Origin: Muricomes sp049840515 | GTDB lineage: Bacteria > Bacillota > Clostridia > Lachnospirales > Lachnospiraceae | Length of the DNA: 64,000 nt | Assembly: GCA_049840515.1 (NCBI GenBank) | Contig: JASGKW010000009.1 | Coordinates: 248,001 to 312,000, forward strand | Reading direction: 5' to 3' | In this document: positions 1 through 8,593 of the stretch, piece by piece | Numbering within the stretch: the first letter of the stretch is position 1 | How the letters are laid out: each line of letters begins with the position of its first letter | Notes under the pieces: model-generated | Databases searched by the model: none | What the model saw: the letters and a program-made list of their open reading frames with translations, nothing else | Told to the model about the DNA's origin: nothing | Program-made: the position numbers and the translations under genes

Positions 1-2371
1 GGTCATAGGCAAAAGACCATCCCCGTCCAAACAGGGAATTTTGGTCTGTCCCTTTAGAATTATAGGTGCGCAGAATCGAAAATTTTCCGTTTAACTCCGG
101 CAGCACCGCATCCTCCTGCTCCATGAGGAAATTTCCTGTATTTAAGTTTACTGGCTCAAACCCAAATTCGCAGTGTAATCCCCGCCCCATCAAGGCCCCA
201 TCAATCTTCCGCTTGTCAGCGTCCGTCAGCGGTTCCGGAGAATATGGAACATTTGTTTTTGGATTGCGGATAAAGATGGTATTATTTTCAATGGCAAGTG
301 CATCCTGAACATGATTGTCTTTCATGATATCAGTTAGTGGAACACCATAATACTTGGCGATTTTCGGAAAAGTATCATACTGTTTCACCTTATAAATCAC
401 AAAATTATCACTTTCTTTCTCTCCACTTGTCTTGTCATCTTTTGCTGCAGCCGCTTTAAACTTATACAGCTTGTCAAATTCCAGCCCGGTATATACCGCC
501 CCCTGCCAGTTGGAATCTTTGCTCTTGTACTTAGTTGCATCCGGAAATGCCTTAAGATATTCTGTATTATCCGGGTACTTATAATCTCCCTGCGCTTCCG
601 TTTTATGATGGTTCTTACCATCTTCATCTGGAGACAGATAATATTCTACTGTAGATTTGCTCTTTGAAATACCATCCGGAAAGACTGCATCAAACTGCAG
701 TTTACCCGCCACACTTTTTTCTGTCATAGGACGAACCTGTATGGACAAATCTTCTATGGGCATATCCCGCAGATAGGGGTCCTCCGCCGGGGACCATTGG
801 ATTGTCAGCTTAGGTCCGTATACTGACAGCTTGTTGTTCAGGACCTCACACTGCATGGATGCATCCAATCCATTTGCTTCATCAATCGCTTTGAGTACCA
901 TTCCATTGTTAGGATAAGTCCCCTGTATCCAGTCATTTACCATGTCTTTGACATTGTAATCTATATATTCGTATGCATTAGCCTTTGCATTCTGCACATC
1001 AATAAAGGTATGATTTGCCGGCTGCTCCAACCATGTAGCATATTCACCCCAGGGGGAATCCACACGGTACAATCCGAATTGGGAAGAACCGCCGCTGTAA
1101 TTTGTGAGCTGACTGACTGAAAATGTTGCATTATCAATCTTAGATTCCTTTGGAATTGTACTGAAATCACTATATACCTTTATATATGTACGGCAAATCA
1201 TATGCAATTGTCCGTAATTCTCCAGGTTTCCAGATTTAATCCCATCGTCATATCCCACATAAGGATATCTGTTGTCACCAATCCATGTGTCCGGGGCTCC
1301 CTGCTCCACACCAATCATACTGAAAGAATCTCTCGTAACGGTCACCGTAGTAGGGTCAATACGAACCGGATACTGACGTTCTTCTTTATTCAGCCATTCC
1401 TGGTCAGGCACAACCGAAAGGTATGTTCTGCCCTCTTCCTTCTGGACCGATAAGTCAATCTTCATGGAAACTTCTCCCGCCGCATCTATCATAATCGGCG
1501 CTTCCAGAACATATACGGCATCCTCCACGGATTTTCCTTCCTCATAAAGATATACAATACCATCTTTTTTCTCTATATTTAAATCTTGATAAACAAGTTC
1601 ATATTTAAACTCGGAAATATCTATTTTTTTATTTAATATAATATCTTCTTTGATGTTGTTATCAATAATTGTGTACTGTACATCAACCCCATCGCTCACC
1701 TGATTATATAAAACAGCATTATCTTTTATCACTGGTTTTGAATAATCACCGCTTGCAGGAATAATTTCCAGGCGTTTCCCCTCTTTTTCCAAAACCATTC
1801 CTGCCTGGTCCGTCACATTTTTAGGAAGTATCACCTGATAATCATTAGCCTTGTTAACCAAAACTTCCTCTGTTTCCTCTCCCTGTGATTCTACCAGGTC
1901 GTTCTCGACCTCTTTCAACTTTCCATTTTCGTCTTCATAAATCCCCATGTAGCCACCAAACTGGGTAATATAGGATTTATCATCACTTTCTGCCTTGTAG
2001 GTTTTGGAATTCTCAGTAAAATCCACCAGACGTCCTTCCGGTTCCTCAGGCAGAGGATAGTAATCTTCCGGCTCCTTTAACTCCTGATTCGTCCCCTCCT
2101 CTGTTGACTCCTGCACATTCTGTTCCTCCGCCGGAAGATTATCCTCCTTCAACGGAGTCGGAGTCTCTCCAGTTCCTCTTACATCTTCCTCATTAAGAAC
2201 TTCATCTACTGATTCCACAGCTTCAGGATGTTCAAACTCCACTTGCCTGGGCGTATTCTCTGCCACATCTTGAGCATATACAAAGATAGGGCCAGTTCCC
2301 TGCCCGGCAATCACTGCTGCCATAAATAAACTAATGGCAGTTTTCATAATTCGTTTTCTTCTCTTCCTCAT
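1..2371 (-). CDS. Secreted RHS-type surface protein with DNRLRE and LysM domains (3' end outside window)
   Basis: The frame is open from ATG at 2371 to the window edge, about 790 residues. AGGAGAGG lies 11 nt before the ATG. A basic N-terminus (MRKRRKR) and hydrophobic stretch ending near YAQ form a signal peptide, followed by an acidic, Glu/Pro-rich linker to about residue 110. A DNRLRE-type region occupies roughly 330-560, with the typical yeIDYNVKDMVNDW-like segment, then a LysM-like stretch (VIYKVKQYDTFPKIAKYYG). The last visible part (FEPVNLNTGNFLMEQEDAVL, then LRTYNS and GRGWSFAYD) is the DUF6531 module that begins RHS repeats. The missing 3' portion would hold the YD repeats and any C-terminal toxin or anchor. 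Family knowledge suggests a wall-associated RHS or polymorphic-toxin protein. The effector cannot be judged here. Confidence 0.75.
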   Translation of the reverse strand, partial: MRKRRKRIMKTAISLFMAAVIAGQGTGPIFVYAQDVAENTPRQVEFEHPEAVESVDEVLNEEDVRGTGETPTPLKEDNLPAEEQNVQESTEEGTNQELKEPEDYYPLPEEPEGRLVDFTENSKTYKAESDDKSYITQFGGYMGIYEDENGKLKEVENDLVESQGEETEEVLVNKANDYQVILPKNVTDQAGMVLEKEGKRLEIIPASGDYSKPVIKDNAVLYNQVSDGVDVQYTIIDNNIKEDIILNKKIDISEFKYELVYQDLNIEKKDGIVYLYEEGKSVEDAVYVLEAPIMIDAAGEVSMKIDLSVQKEEGRTYLSVVPDQEWLNKEERQYPVRIDPTTVTVTRDSFSMIGVEQGAPDTWIGDNRYPYVGYDDGIKSGNLENYGQLHMICRTYIKVYSDFSTIPKESKIDNATFSVSQLTNYSGGSSQFGLYRVDSPWGEYATWLEQPANHTFIDVQNAKANAYEYIDYNVKDMVNDWIQGTYPNNGMVLKAIDEANGLDASMQCEVLNNKLSVYGPKLTIQWSPAEDPYLRDMPIEDLSIQVRPMTEKSVAGKLQFDAVFPDGISKSKSTVEYYLSPDEDGKNHHKTEAQGDYKYPDNTEYLKAFPDATKYKSKDSNWQGAVYTGLEFDKLYKFKAAAAKDDKTSGEKESDNFVIYKVKQYDTFPKIAKYYGVPLTDIMKDNHVQDALAIENNTIFIRNPKTNVPYSPEPLTDADKRKIDGALMGRGLHCEFGFEPVNLNTGNFLMEQEDAVLPELNGKFSILRTYNSKGTDQNSLFGRGWSFAYD

Positions 2372-2475
2372 AAAATAAAGTTTCCTCTCCTAGCATCAAA
2401 TTTTTGGAGCATCTACAGCATTCTGCACACTTCACAGATAATTATCGCAATCTGTCAATGCTGCAGAGATTTCAT

Positions 2476-2498
2476 GTTTACTCTACATATAAGTAAAC
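2476..2498. promoter_or_regulatory. Inverted repeat upstream of the RHS-type gene
   Basis: Perfect 7-bp arms GTTTACT and AGTAAAC are separated by 9 nt, in the roughly 200-nt AT-rich gap between the surface protein gene and the transporter operon. It sits about 105 nt upstream of the RHS-type start codon, so it could be an operator. No clear core promoter was matched to it. Confidence 0.3.
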
Positions 2499-2573
2499 AA
2501 TCGAGACTCAAAAAACTTATGCAAATCGAGGAAACTTTTATATTTTTTAATTACTTACAAATATTATTATAAT

Positions 2574-4136
2574 CTAACCTATCAGTCCTTTACTTTGTAA
2601 GAACTCTCTCGCGACATCTTTCGGTGTGCGCTGTAATTCATCAACCTGATAATTAAGCTCTACCATAACATCATCGGTGAGATACTCGCCCAATTCTTCA
2701 ATTAACGGCTCAATCTCGGGGTATCTCTCCAGTGTCTCCCCACGTATAATCGGTATAGCATAGTAAGGCGGGAAATACTTCTTGTCATCTTCCAGAACCT
2801 TCAGGGAAAACTTCTTGATAAGTCCGTCTGTCGCATACGCATCAATGATGTCAACCTCTCCATTTACCAGTGCAGTGTACCGGGGAGCCGCATCCAGAGT
2901 GACACCGCTGCCAAACCGGAATCCATAGGTTTCCTGAAGTCCTTTCAGACCGTCATCTCTGTTTGTAAATTCAAATGTCATACCTGTTTTCATCTTGTCC
3001 GCAACACTCCGCAGATCACTGATAGTTTCCAGGCCATACTTATCCGCTGTCTCCTGTGTGACCGCCATAACAAATGTGTTATTAAACTTCATCTGTTTGA
3101 GGACTTCAATATCAAACTTTTCTTTCAGCTCTTTTAACAGTATCGTATACCTCTTCCATATCGCTGATTGGCGGATGTGACAGCGTATCGCTGTAGGCCG
3201 TTCCGCTATATTCCACATACATATCAATGTCGCCAGTTTTGAGAGCCTCGAAGCAGATTTGTGTTCCGCCTAAGTCAAGCTGCCTGTTGACCTTGATGTC
3301 TGTATTTTCTTCAATGATATCAGCAAGCATATTTCCCACTATGCCCTGCTCTGTAAAATCCTTGCCGCCAATTGTAATGGTCCGGTCCCCGCCGGTGGCG
3401 TTATTCAATGAATTAAAAATAAGAGCAGCTGCTATAACTGCGGCTGTAACTCCCACAATCGCTTTCTGTGTATTCCTCTGTCTCTTTTTCTCATTTTAGC
3501 GCCCTTTTGCAGACTGACGGGGGTTACAAGTTTTTCGATTGCCCCAAACAAGAAATCCACAAACAGTGCTAACAGACAGGCAGGGATGGCACCCGCCATA
3601 ATTTGCTCATTGTTTACTGAGCGGATTCCCGAAAATACCAGGAATCCCAGGCCGCCGGCTCCTATAAATGCAGCCATCGTCATGAGACCTACGGCTGTTA
3701 CCGAAGCAACACGCACACCTGTCATAATAACGGGGAGCGCCAGAGGAATCTGCACCTTGGTCAGCACCTGGGGAGGTGTTAAGCCGATTCCCTTCGCCGC
3801 TTCAAGAGTCTCCGGATTTATATTTTCGACACCAGTGTAAGTATTCTTTATAATAGGGAGCAGGGAATACAACACAACCGCCGCTATTGCCGGCACAACG
3901 CCAATTCCCAAAAATGGAATCATAAAGCCGAGAAGAGCCATGCTTGGAACTGCCTGTATAATATTGGCAATTGCCAGTACCGGCTTGCTCGCTTTTTTGG
4001 CATAAGAAATTATAATTCCCAGCGGCACTCCAATCAAGATAGCCAGACCCACAGATAAAGCAGTCAGTCTGATATGCTCAATTAATAGTGTTAAAATCTG
4101 GGCATAATTTTCCTGCATATATACTATATATTTCAT
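2574..4136 (-). CDS. Fused ABC permease plus substrate-binding protein, OpuC/EgtU type (two frameshifts)
   Basis: Three consecutive reading frames make one family-typical protein of about 505-515 residues. The N-terminal part (4136 to about 3490) is a binding-protein-dependent permease with several membrane helices and the EAAKGIGLTPPQ coupling loop. A further membrane segment (VTAAVIAAALIF) leads to an OpuCC/OsmF-like binding domain (GKDFTEQGIVGNML, LDLGGTQICFEALKTGDID). Frame breaks lie near 3480-3490, where five A need to be six, and near 3135, where four A need to be three; repairing both gives one unbroken product. Fusion of permease and binding domain is known for EgtU (ergothioneine) and some OpuC-type importers (glycine betaine, carnitine, choline). 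The ligand cannot be decided from sequence alone. It overlaps the ATPase gene end by 4 nt. Confidence 0.8.
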
Positions 4137-5266
4137 TTCTCACCCTCCTCACTGTCAATATACTGCTGGCTAAGGGTAGTCACCAGACTGCTCCGGGTAA
4201 TCAAACCTATAAGACGCCCGTTTTTGTCGGTGACAGGAATTGTGGAATACTGCTCATCCGCGACAATCTTCAGTACATCCAGCATCGTCTGGTCCGGGGA
4301 AAGTGTAAAAACTCCGCTCTCCATAAAACTCTCAGCAGTTTGCGCCCGGTCCTCCACACCCCTCAGGGAGCTTGCATCAACAATTCCAAGAAACTTCTGA
4401 TTTTCCGGGTCTACGATAAGCAGGCTGTCCACCTTATTCTGGCGCATTCTGTCAATACATTTTAAAATGGAAAGATTTTTAGGCGCCGTCACAGGTCTTT
4501 CAATCATAATGTCTGAAACTTTTATATATTCCGGGGAAGACCATATTCTGTTCTTTCCGACGAAGTTGGATACAAACTCGTTGAGCGGATTTTTCAGAAT
4601 ATTCTCTGGAGTATCATATTGCAGAATCTGCCCATCTTTCATAATACATATCTTATCTGCAATTTTTACTGCCTCATCCATATCATGAGTGACGAAGACA
4701 ATGGTTTTCTTTAATTTAGCCTGAAGCTGCGTCAGCTCATCCTGCAAATCCGAGCGGGTTATGGGATCCAGCGCTGAAAATGGCTCATCCATAAGAATAA
4801 CGTCCGGGTCGGTTGCAAACGCGCGGGCAACGCCGATGCGCTGCTGCTGTCCTCCGCTCAGCTCAATAGGGTAGCGGTCCAGAAATTCCTCGCAGTCAAG
4901 TCCAACCATTTCCATGAGCCGCTTTGTATTCTTTGCCAGCTCAATGGGCTTTACCTTCTGCAGTCTGGGGATTAATTCAATATTTTCTCTTACAGTCATG
5001 TGCGGAAATAAACCAGTCTGTTGAATAACATACCCGATATTTCTGCGCAGAGCAACCTCATCCATTTCCTGGATATCTTTTCCTTCTATCCGGATGGTTC
5101 CCCCTGTAGGCTTTACAAGACGGTTAATCATCTTGAGCAGTGTCGTCTTACCACATCCGCTTTCCCCGATAATTGCCACAAGACTTCCCTTATCGACTTT
5201 AAAACTGATATCAGAAAGCACTTGTCTGGTTTTATAACTCTTTGAAATGTTATCAAATTGAATCAT
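4133..5266 (-). CDS. Osmoprotectant/ergothioneine-type ABC transporter ATPase with CBS pair
   Basis: This 377-residue cytoplasmic ATPase energises the downstream fused permease-binding protein. The Walker A motif is GESGCGKT (about 34-41), the Q-loop IQQTGLFP, the signature LSGGQQQR and the Walker B VILMDEP followed by a switch His in FVTHD. After residue 260 there are two CBS motifs (VSDIMIERPVTAPKNLS and ESGVFTLSPDQTMLDVLK), typical of OpuCA, ProV and EgtV proteins, where CBS modules sense ionic strength or a nucleotide. It is the first gene of its operon. The AGGAGG RBS and a strong promoter lie immediately upstream. Confidence 0.9.
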   Translation of the reverse strand: MIQFDNISKSYKTRQVLSDISFKVDKGSLVAIIGESGCGKTTLLKMINRLVKPTGGTIRIEGKDIQEMDEVALRRNIGYVIQQTGLFPHMTVRENIELIPRLQKVKPIELAKNTKRLMEMVGLDCEEFLDRYPIELSGGQQQRIGVARAFATDPDVILMDEPFSALDPITRSDLQDELTQLQAKLKKTIVFVTHDMDEAVKIADKICIMKDGQILQYDTPENILKNPLNEFVSNFVGKNRIWSSPEYIKVSDIMIERPVTAPKNLSILKCIDRMRQNKVDSLLIVDPENQKFLGIVDASSLRGVEDRAQTAESFMESGVFTLSPDQTMLDVLKIVADEQYSTIPVTDKNGRLIGLITRSSLVTTLSQQYIDSEEGEK

Positions 5267-5283
5267 ACCTTCACCTCCTCAGT

Positions 5284-5327
5284 AAAGTAACAACTTATAT
5301 TTTAAATCAAAGTTGTTACTTTGTCAA
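5284..5327 (-). promoter_or_regulatory. Promoter of the ABC importer operon overlapped by a double operator
   Basis: On the minus strand TTGACA (5322-5327) and TAAAAT (5299-5304) are separated by exactly 17 nt. Two 13-bp arms, AAAGTAACAACTT (5284-5296) and AAGTTGTTACTTT (5310-5322), form a perfect inverted repeat across this promoter. Each arm is itself a short palindrome (AAGT-N4-ACTT), so there are two dimer-sized sites 26 bp apart centre to centre. A repressor bound here would block the -35 box, the spacer and the start point. The neighbouring GntR/RCK_C regulator is the obvious candidate. Confidence 0.7.
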
Positions 5328-5373
5328 GTTTGCCGTTTTTTCTAAAAAATCCCCCAATTGTAATAGATAAAGA

Positions 5374-5415
5374 CAAGACTATTCAAAATGGAGTTTTCCG
5401 CCAATTTGAACAGTC
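5374..5415 (-). terminator. Likely terminator or hairpin after the GntR/RCK_C gene
   Basis: Imperfect stem, read on the minus strand, with arms AAGACTGTTCAAATTGG and CCATTTTGAATAGTCTT. It lies between the end of the regulator gene and the importer promoter. The U tract is weak, so termination is plausible rather than certain. Confidence 0.4.
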
Positions 5416-5504
5416 TTCTATCTCTTTTATTGTTACCCATATTATACTCTTAATTTTTGTCTGAAACAATCCTATTTACATCTTTAAAAACGGTTCGTTG
5501 CAGT

Positions 5505-6171
5505 TCACTCAGGTACTGTTTTATCAACAGCTTTGTATGTGAAAAGGAAGTCCTGCACCCGCTCAAAGGAGGTCTCATCACCTATGAAGTAAAGCAAGTC
5601 TTTCTCATTTAAAACCACATACGGGCCGGGTGAAATCATCAATGTCTCCTCCCTCTGAATTGCAATGACTGTCGCCGCTGTACTCTGCCAGAAATTCAAA
5701 TCACTCAGAGTTTTTCCGATGCAGTCTTTTCCGGCAGGTACTTTCATCTCAAAAGGAGTAAATGGATGAATCTCCTGAAAGCGTTCTGATTTCTCAGCCA
5801 GAGAAACCACCTGTTCACTCAGGATATCCAATTGTTTCTTTTGCTCTGAAATTTGTTCCAGCAGTTCCTTTTTTAAATTACTGATGGTCTGCACATTATC
5901 AAATCTCTGTAGAAACTGGACTGCTTTTTCATAAGACAAAATGGTAACTCCGCTTCCCTTTGCTGTGGAGACAATCTCCAGGTCAGACAAAATACAGATT
6001 GCTCTCCGGGCTGTCTCAGCAGACACAGAATATTGGCTGGCGAATGGAAGACCGGGAATAAATCTTTTTGCCCACCACATACTTTTTTTCCACAATTTTA
6101 GCTGCAATATCGGCCGCAATCCTTTGATAAACGGGCAATACTACCTTTTTTGCTGCAGTGTCCTTTTTCAT
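5505..6171 (-). CDS. BusR-like GntR-family repressor with C-terminal RCK_C (TrkA-C) domain (one frameshift)
   Basis: The N-terminal winged helix (from MKKDTAAKK, LPVYQRIAADIAAKIV, then ASQYSVSAETARRAI) is of GntR type. It is followed by a coiled coil (about 95-140) and a C-terminal RCK_C domain (MKVPAGKDCIGKTLSDLNFW to YFIGDET). Total length is about 222 residues. ATG at 6171 is chosen because GGAGG lies 9-12 nt upstream; the longer frame from 6216 lacks an RBS. The frame is broken near 6045, where one surplus base is needed to join the two parts. In BusR the same domain order senses c-di-AMP and represses a betaine importer. Here the gene sits directly upstream of such an importer, so the same role is inferred. 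Confidence 0.75.
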
Positions 6172-6214
6172 ATTAGAATTTCCTCCTATGAAAAATATGA
6201 GTTTTTCATTATAC

Positions 6215-6255
6215 AAAAAAGCTGAAATTCCGAATCCCCGGAATATCAGCTTTTA
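6215..6255 (-). terminator. Terminator of the rpsF-ssb-rpsR operon
   Basis: On the minus strand the arms AAAAGCTGATATTCC and GGAATTTCAGCTTTTTT pair over about 15 bp with one mismatch and end in a T run, 18 nt after the rpsR stop. The reverse strand would also work as a terminator. TATAAT lies just beyond it and may be the -10 of the GntR gene. Confidence 0.75.
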
Positions 6256-6272
6256 TTAACTATTAATTAGTC

Positions 6273-6533
6273 CTAAACATATGGCATAATTGCAATATGA
6301 CGTGCTCTCTTAATTGCTACTGTGAGAGCTCTCTGATGCTTCGCACAGTTTCCTGTGATTCTTCTCGGAAGAATTTTTCCTCTTTCAGAGATGTACTTCT
6401 TTAATTTTGCCACGTCTTTATAATCAATTTCGTTATTCTCTTTACCACAGAATACGCACACTTTTTTTCTTCTGCGTGCCGGGCCTCTTCTCTTAAAGCC
6501 GCCTTCTGGTCTGCCACCTTTTTCGTAAGCCAT
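6273..6533 (-). CDS. rpsR: 30S ribosomal protein S18
   Basis: The 86-residue protein has the family core (CVFC, then IDYKDVAKLKKYISERGKI, LPRRITGNCAKHQRAL and IKRARHIAIMPY). S18 binds S6 on the platform of the small subunit. The CxxC at residues 26-29 with Cys and His further on (GNCAKH) marks the C-plus, zinc-type variant. It is the last gene of rpsF-ssb-rpsR, the usual Firmicutes order. Confidence 0.97.
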   Translation of the reverse strand: MAYEKGGRPEGGFKRRGPARRRKKVCVFCGKENNEIDYKDVAKLKKYISERGKILPRRITGNCAKHQRALTVAIKRARHIAIMPYV

Positions 6534-6568
6534 TTCTTCTACCTCCTATATTAGTATCATAGCAAGCT

Positions 6569-6615
6569 CCATAACAGTTTAGCCATACAGTTTGAGCCGG
6601 CTGAACTGTTACAAA
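6569..6615. repeat. Palindromic element between ssb and rpsR
   Basis: Plus-strand AACAGTTTAGCC and GGCTGAACTGTT pair over 12 bp with one G-U, around a 14-nt loop containing a partial third copy (ACAGTTTGA). It lies between two ribosomal-operon genes. A related arrangement of the same words occurs at 46018-46072, which suggests a dispersed repeat rather than a gene-specific structure. Confidence 0.45.
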
Positions 6616-6633
6616 GATTCCACAAATAGTGTT

Positions 6634-7077
6634 TTAGTTAAATGGCAACTCTTCATCAATTCCATCAGGGATGTTCATGAATCCGTCACCTGCATCAACA
6701 CTCGGTGAAGGGCTTGGCGCTGTCTGCTGGAATGAACCTCTGTTTGCTTCGCTTTCGCCTCTGCTCTCAGCAAATTCCTGCTCCTCAACGACTACTTCCG
6801 TTGTGTATACTTTTGCGCCCTCTTTATTTGTATAACTGCCTGTCTGAATACGTCCTGAAACAGAAACCCGCATTCCCTGACGGAAATACTTCTCTGCAAA
6901 TTCTGCTGAGCGGCCGAACACAACACACGGAATAAAATCCGCTGTAGGTTCATTGTCCCTCTTAAATCTGCGGTCAACGGCTACTGTATATCTTGCAACG
7001 GCAGTTGCACTGTCACCTTGTGAATATCTAACTTCCGGGTCTCTTGTGAGACGCCCTACTAAAACTACTTTATTCAT
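6634..7077 (-). CDS. ssb: Single-stranded DNA-binding protein
   Basis: The 147-residue protein starts MNKVVLVGRLTRDPEVRY and has the OB-fold core to about residue 105. A Gly/Ser/Pro-poor flexible tail follows and ends in the acidic tip DEELPFN, which recruits repair and replication partners. It coats ssDNA as a tetramer. Its place between rpsF and rpsR is conserved in Firmicutes, and it is the housekeeping SSB rather than a phage paralogue. Confidence 0.97.
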   Translation of the reverse strand: MNKVVLVGRLTRDPEVRYSQGDSATAVARYTVAVDRRFKRDNEPTADFIPCVVFGRSAEFAEKYFRQGMRVSVSGRIQTGSYTNKEGAKVYTTEVVVEEQEFAESRGESEANRGSFQQTAPSPSPSVDAGDGFMNIPDGIDEELPFN

Positions 7078-7091
7078 ATATACCTCTTTTT

Positions 7092-7380
7092 CTATGCTTC
7101 CTGTCTAACGCATAAATATCTGAGTACATTGTCCATGATGCGGATACGTTGTTCCACTTCTCCTGGGACATTGCTTTCAGATTCGAAGTGGATGAAGTAG
7201 TAATATCCTTCTTTCATCTTTCTGAAATTCGTAAGCAAATCTTCTCTTACCCCATTCATCGACATCTGTCACATTACCGCCGAAACGTGTGATTAAACCT
7301 TTCACCTTCTCGACAATTTCTGCTCTAGCGTCATCTTCGATTCTTGCACTGACAACAACAGCTAATTCATACTTGTTCAT
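7092..7380 (-). CDS. rpsF: 30S ribosomal protein S6 (one frameshift)
   Basis: The start MNKYELAVVVSARIEDD and KVKGLITRFGGNVTDVDEWGKRR is diagnostic of S6. The frame fails after FQK at about 7218; removing one base (AAAGATG to AAAATG) restores MKEGYYYFIHF and PGEVEQRIRIMDNVLRYL up to the TAG at 7092-7094, giving about 95 residues. An S6 broken at this point in a normal ribosomal operon is more likely a sequencing error. S6 pairs with S18 on the 30S platform. Confidence 0.92.
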
Positions 7381-7390
7381 GTCTCTTGCA

Positions 7391-7434
7391 CCTCCTTATG
7401 GTCTCTGGCCCCCGCCTTCATGCGGGAACAAGGA
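7391..7434 (-). promoter_or_regulatory. Candidate S6:S18 leader hairpin sequestering the rpsF RBS
   Basis: Minus strand: TCCTT (7430-7434) can pair with AAGGA inside the AAGGAGG RBS (7391-7397), enclosing an inner hairpin CCCGC-ATGAAG-GCGGG (7411-7426). In many bacteria an S6 leader bound by S6:S18 feeds back on this operon. The RBS-sequestering fold fits that, but the Rfam covariance model was not run. Confidence 0.5.
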
Positions 7435-7510
7435 AAATTGAATATCCGAGGACATAAAAATCCTGCGGGTACGTCACGAATAATTATGATACCATAAGAA
7501 GCAGCTTGTA

Positions 7511-7698
7511 TCAAGCCTTTTTTCGAATTTCTTTTGTATTTTTTTCCACCAGCTTGCGGGAACCATAATCTGATGCGCACATCCCATACATTTCAGCCTG
7601 AAATCCGCGCCTACTCTTAGTATTTCCCACTCCTGGCTGCCGCACGGATGAGGTTTCTTCATACGAATAATATCTCCATCATCAAATCTGTCTGCCAT
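7511..7698 (-). CDS. DUF951 family protein (one frameshift)
   Basis: The small protein has the family signature MKKPHPCGSQEWEILRVG followed by DFRLKCMGC. Inserting one C into the CCC run near 7560 restores an ending VPRKLVEKNTKEIRKKA and a stop at 7511-7513, for about 62 residues. Conserved Cys residues suggest a small metal- or nucleic-acid-binding fold. Function is unknown, and the gene often lies near rpsF in Firmicutes. Confidence 0.75.
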
Positions 7699-7742
7699 AA
7701 ATTACCTCCTGATATATATTTACAGTTCAGCTATAATCTGAA

Positions 7743-7781
7743 TATTCTGAAAACGGCTTGCAAAAGGGTCAGTCCCCTATG
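7743..7781 (-). repeat. REP-like repeat copy A (degenerate), overlapping the sortase stop
   Basis: Minus strand ATAGGGGACTGACCCTTTTG followed by CAAGCCGTTTTCAGAATATTC aligns with the other five REP-like copies, with several substitutions in the GGGGTCAGACCCC palindrome. The sortase TGA stop lies inside it. Confidence 0.6.
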
Positions 7782-8536
7782 AGAACGCCCTGAACCAGGA
7801 ACCGGTCTTCCTCTCTTACGTTTGTGCATGTGGACAGGCTCACTATCTTGGAGCGGACGTCTACTGCCGCGTCAGTCTGATAGTTGGAAGAAGCCTTGCA
7901 CATTTTCAGATATTCTTCATACTCCTGCTCTGTGGCATAGGAAATATTGTAATTCTCAGCCCGGTCACCCACCACTCCAGCGGAAAATACCTGATATGTA
8001 AGTTTTTTTCCTTTCGGTGTGTATATATAAAAATAGGGGTGCTGCTTGTAGAATGATTCATCTGCGTATGCATTCAACTGGGAAAACATTTCGCCGCCCA
8101 CTTTTAAGTTATGTCCATAAATAAAGGTGTTCCGGTCGACAAATTCGGGGTTATTGCGCATGTCCATAAATATTGCCCCTAATTTATTGTCATTTGCGGA
8201 AAATGTTTTTGTGAGATATTCTTCATTGTCCGCACTTTTTACGATTGGATAATTGATAACGGCAGGTTCATCAAACTTCAGCCATCCTACTGTATCAGGA
8301 TTTTCTTTCATCAATGCATCAAAGTCTATCTGAAAGCCATCTTCCCCGTTGTCATCACTTTTAATTGCCAGCTCTTTTACTTTATTGTACTCTTTTCCGC
8401 CGGTATAATATGGAACCAGTATCATAATCAACTGATATACAGAAAAAACAAGCACACAAACCGCTGCAATCAGCACTACCGTGGATAAAATATCCCCAAG
8501 GGGGCCATTTTTCTTTTTATTCTTTTTCTTGCTCAT
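7769..8536 (-). CDS. Class B sortase
   Basis: The protein has a lysine-rich cytoplasmic N-terminus (MSKKKNKKKNG), one membrane helix (about 15-40) and an extracellular sortase domain. The catalytic residues are visible: His in FIYGHN, Cys in SLSTCT and Arg in REEDRFLVQG. The long helix-containing insertion typical of class B lies between them. Sortases join surface proteins to peptidoglycan through a C-terminal sorting signal; no substrate gene is adjacent. Start MSKKK at 8536 is preferred over the frame start four codons upstream. The stop codon lies within REP-like copy A. Confidence 0.88.
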   Translation of the reverse strand: MSKKKNKKKNGPLGDILSTVVLIAAVCVLVFSVYQLIMILVPYYTGGKEYNKVKELAIKSDDNGEDGFQIDFDALMKENPDTVGWLKFDEPAVINYPIVKSADNEEYLTKTFSANDNKLGAIFMDMRNNPEFVDRNTFIYGHNLKVGGEMFSQLNAYADESFYKQHPYFYIYTPKGKKLTYQVFSAGVVGDRAENYNISYATEQEYEEYLKMCKASSNYQTDAAVDVRSKIVSLSTCTNVREEDRFLVQGVLIGD

Positions 8537-8593
8537 TATATTCTCCACCCTTTCATCTTAAGTATTATAACATGAACCTTCTGAAAGTTCATT

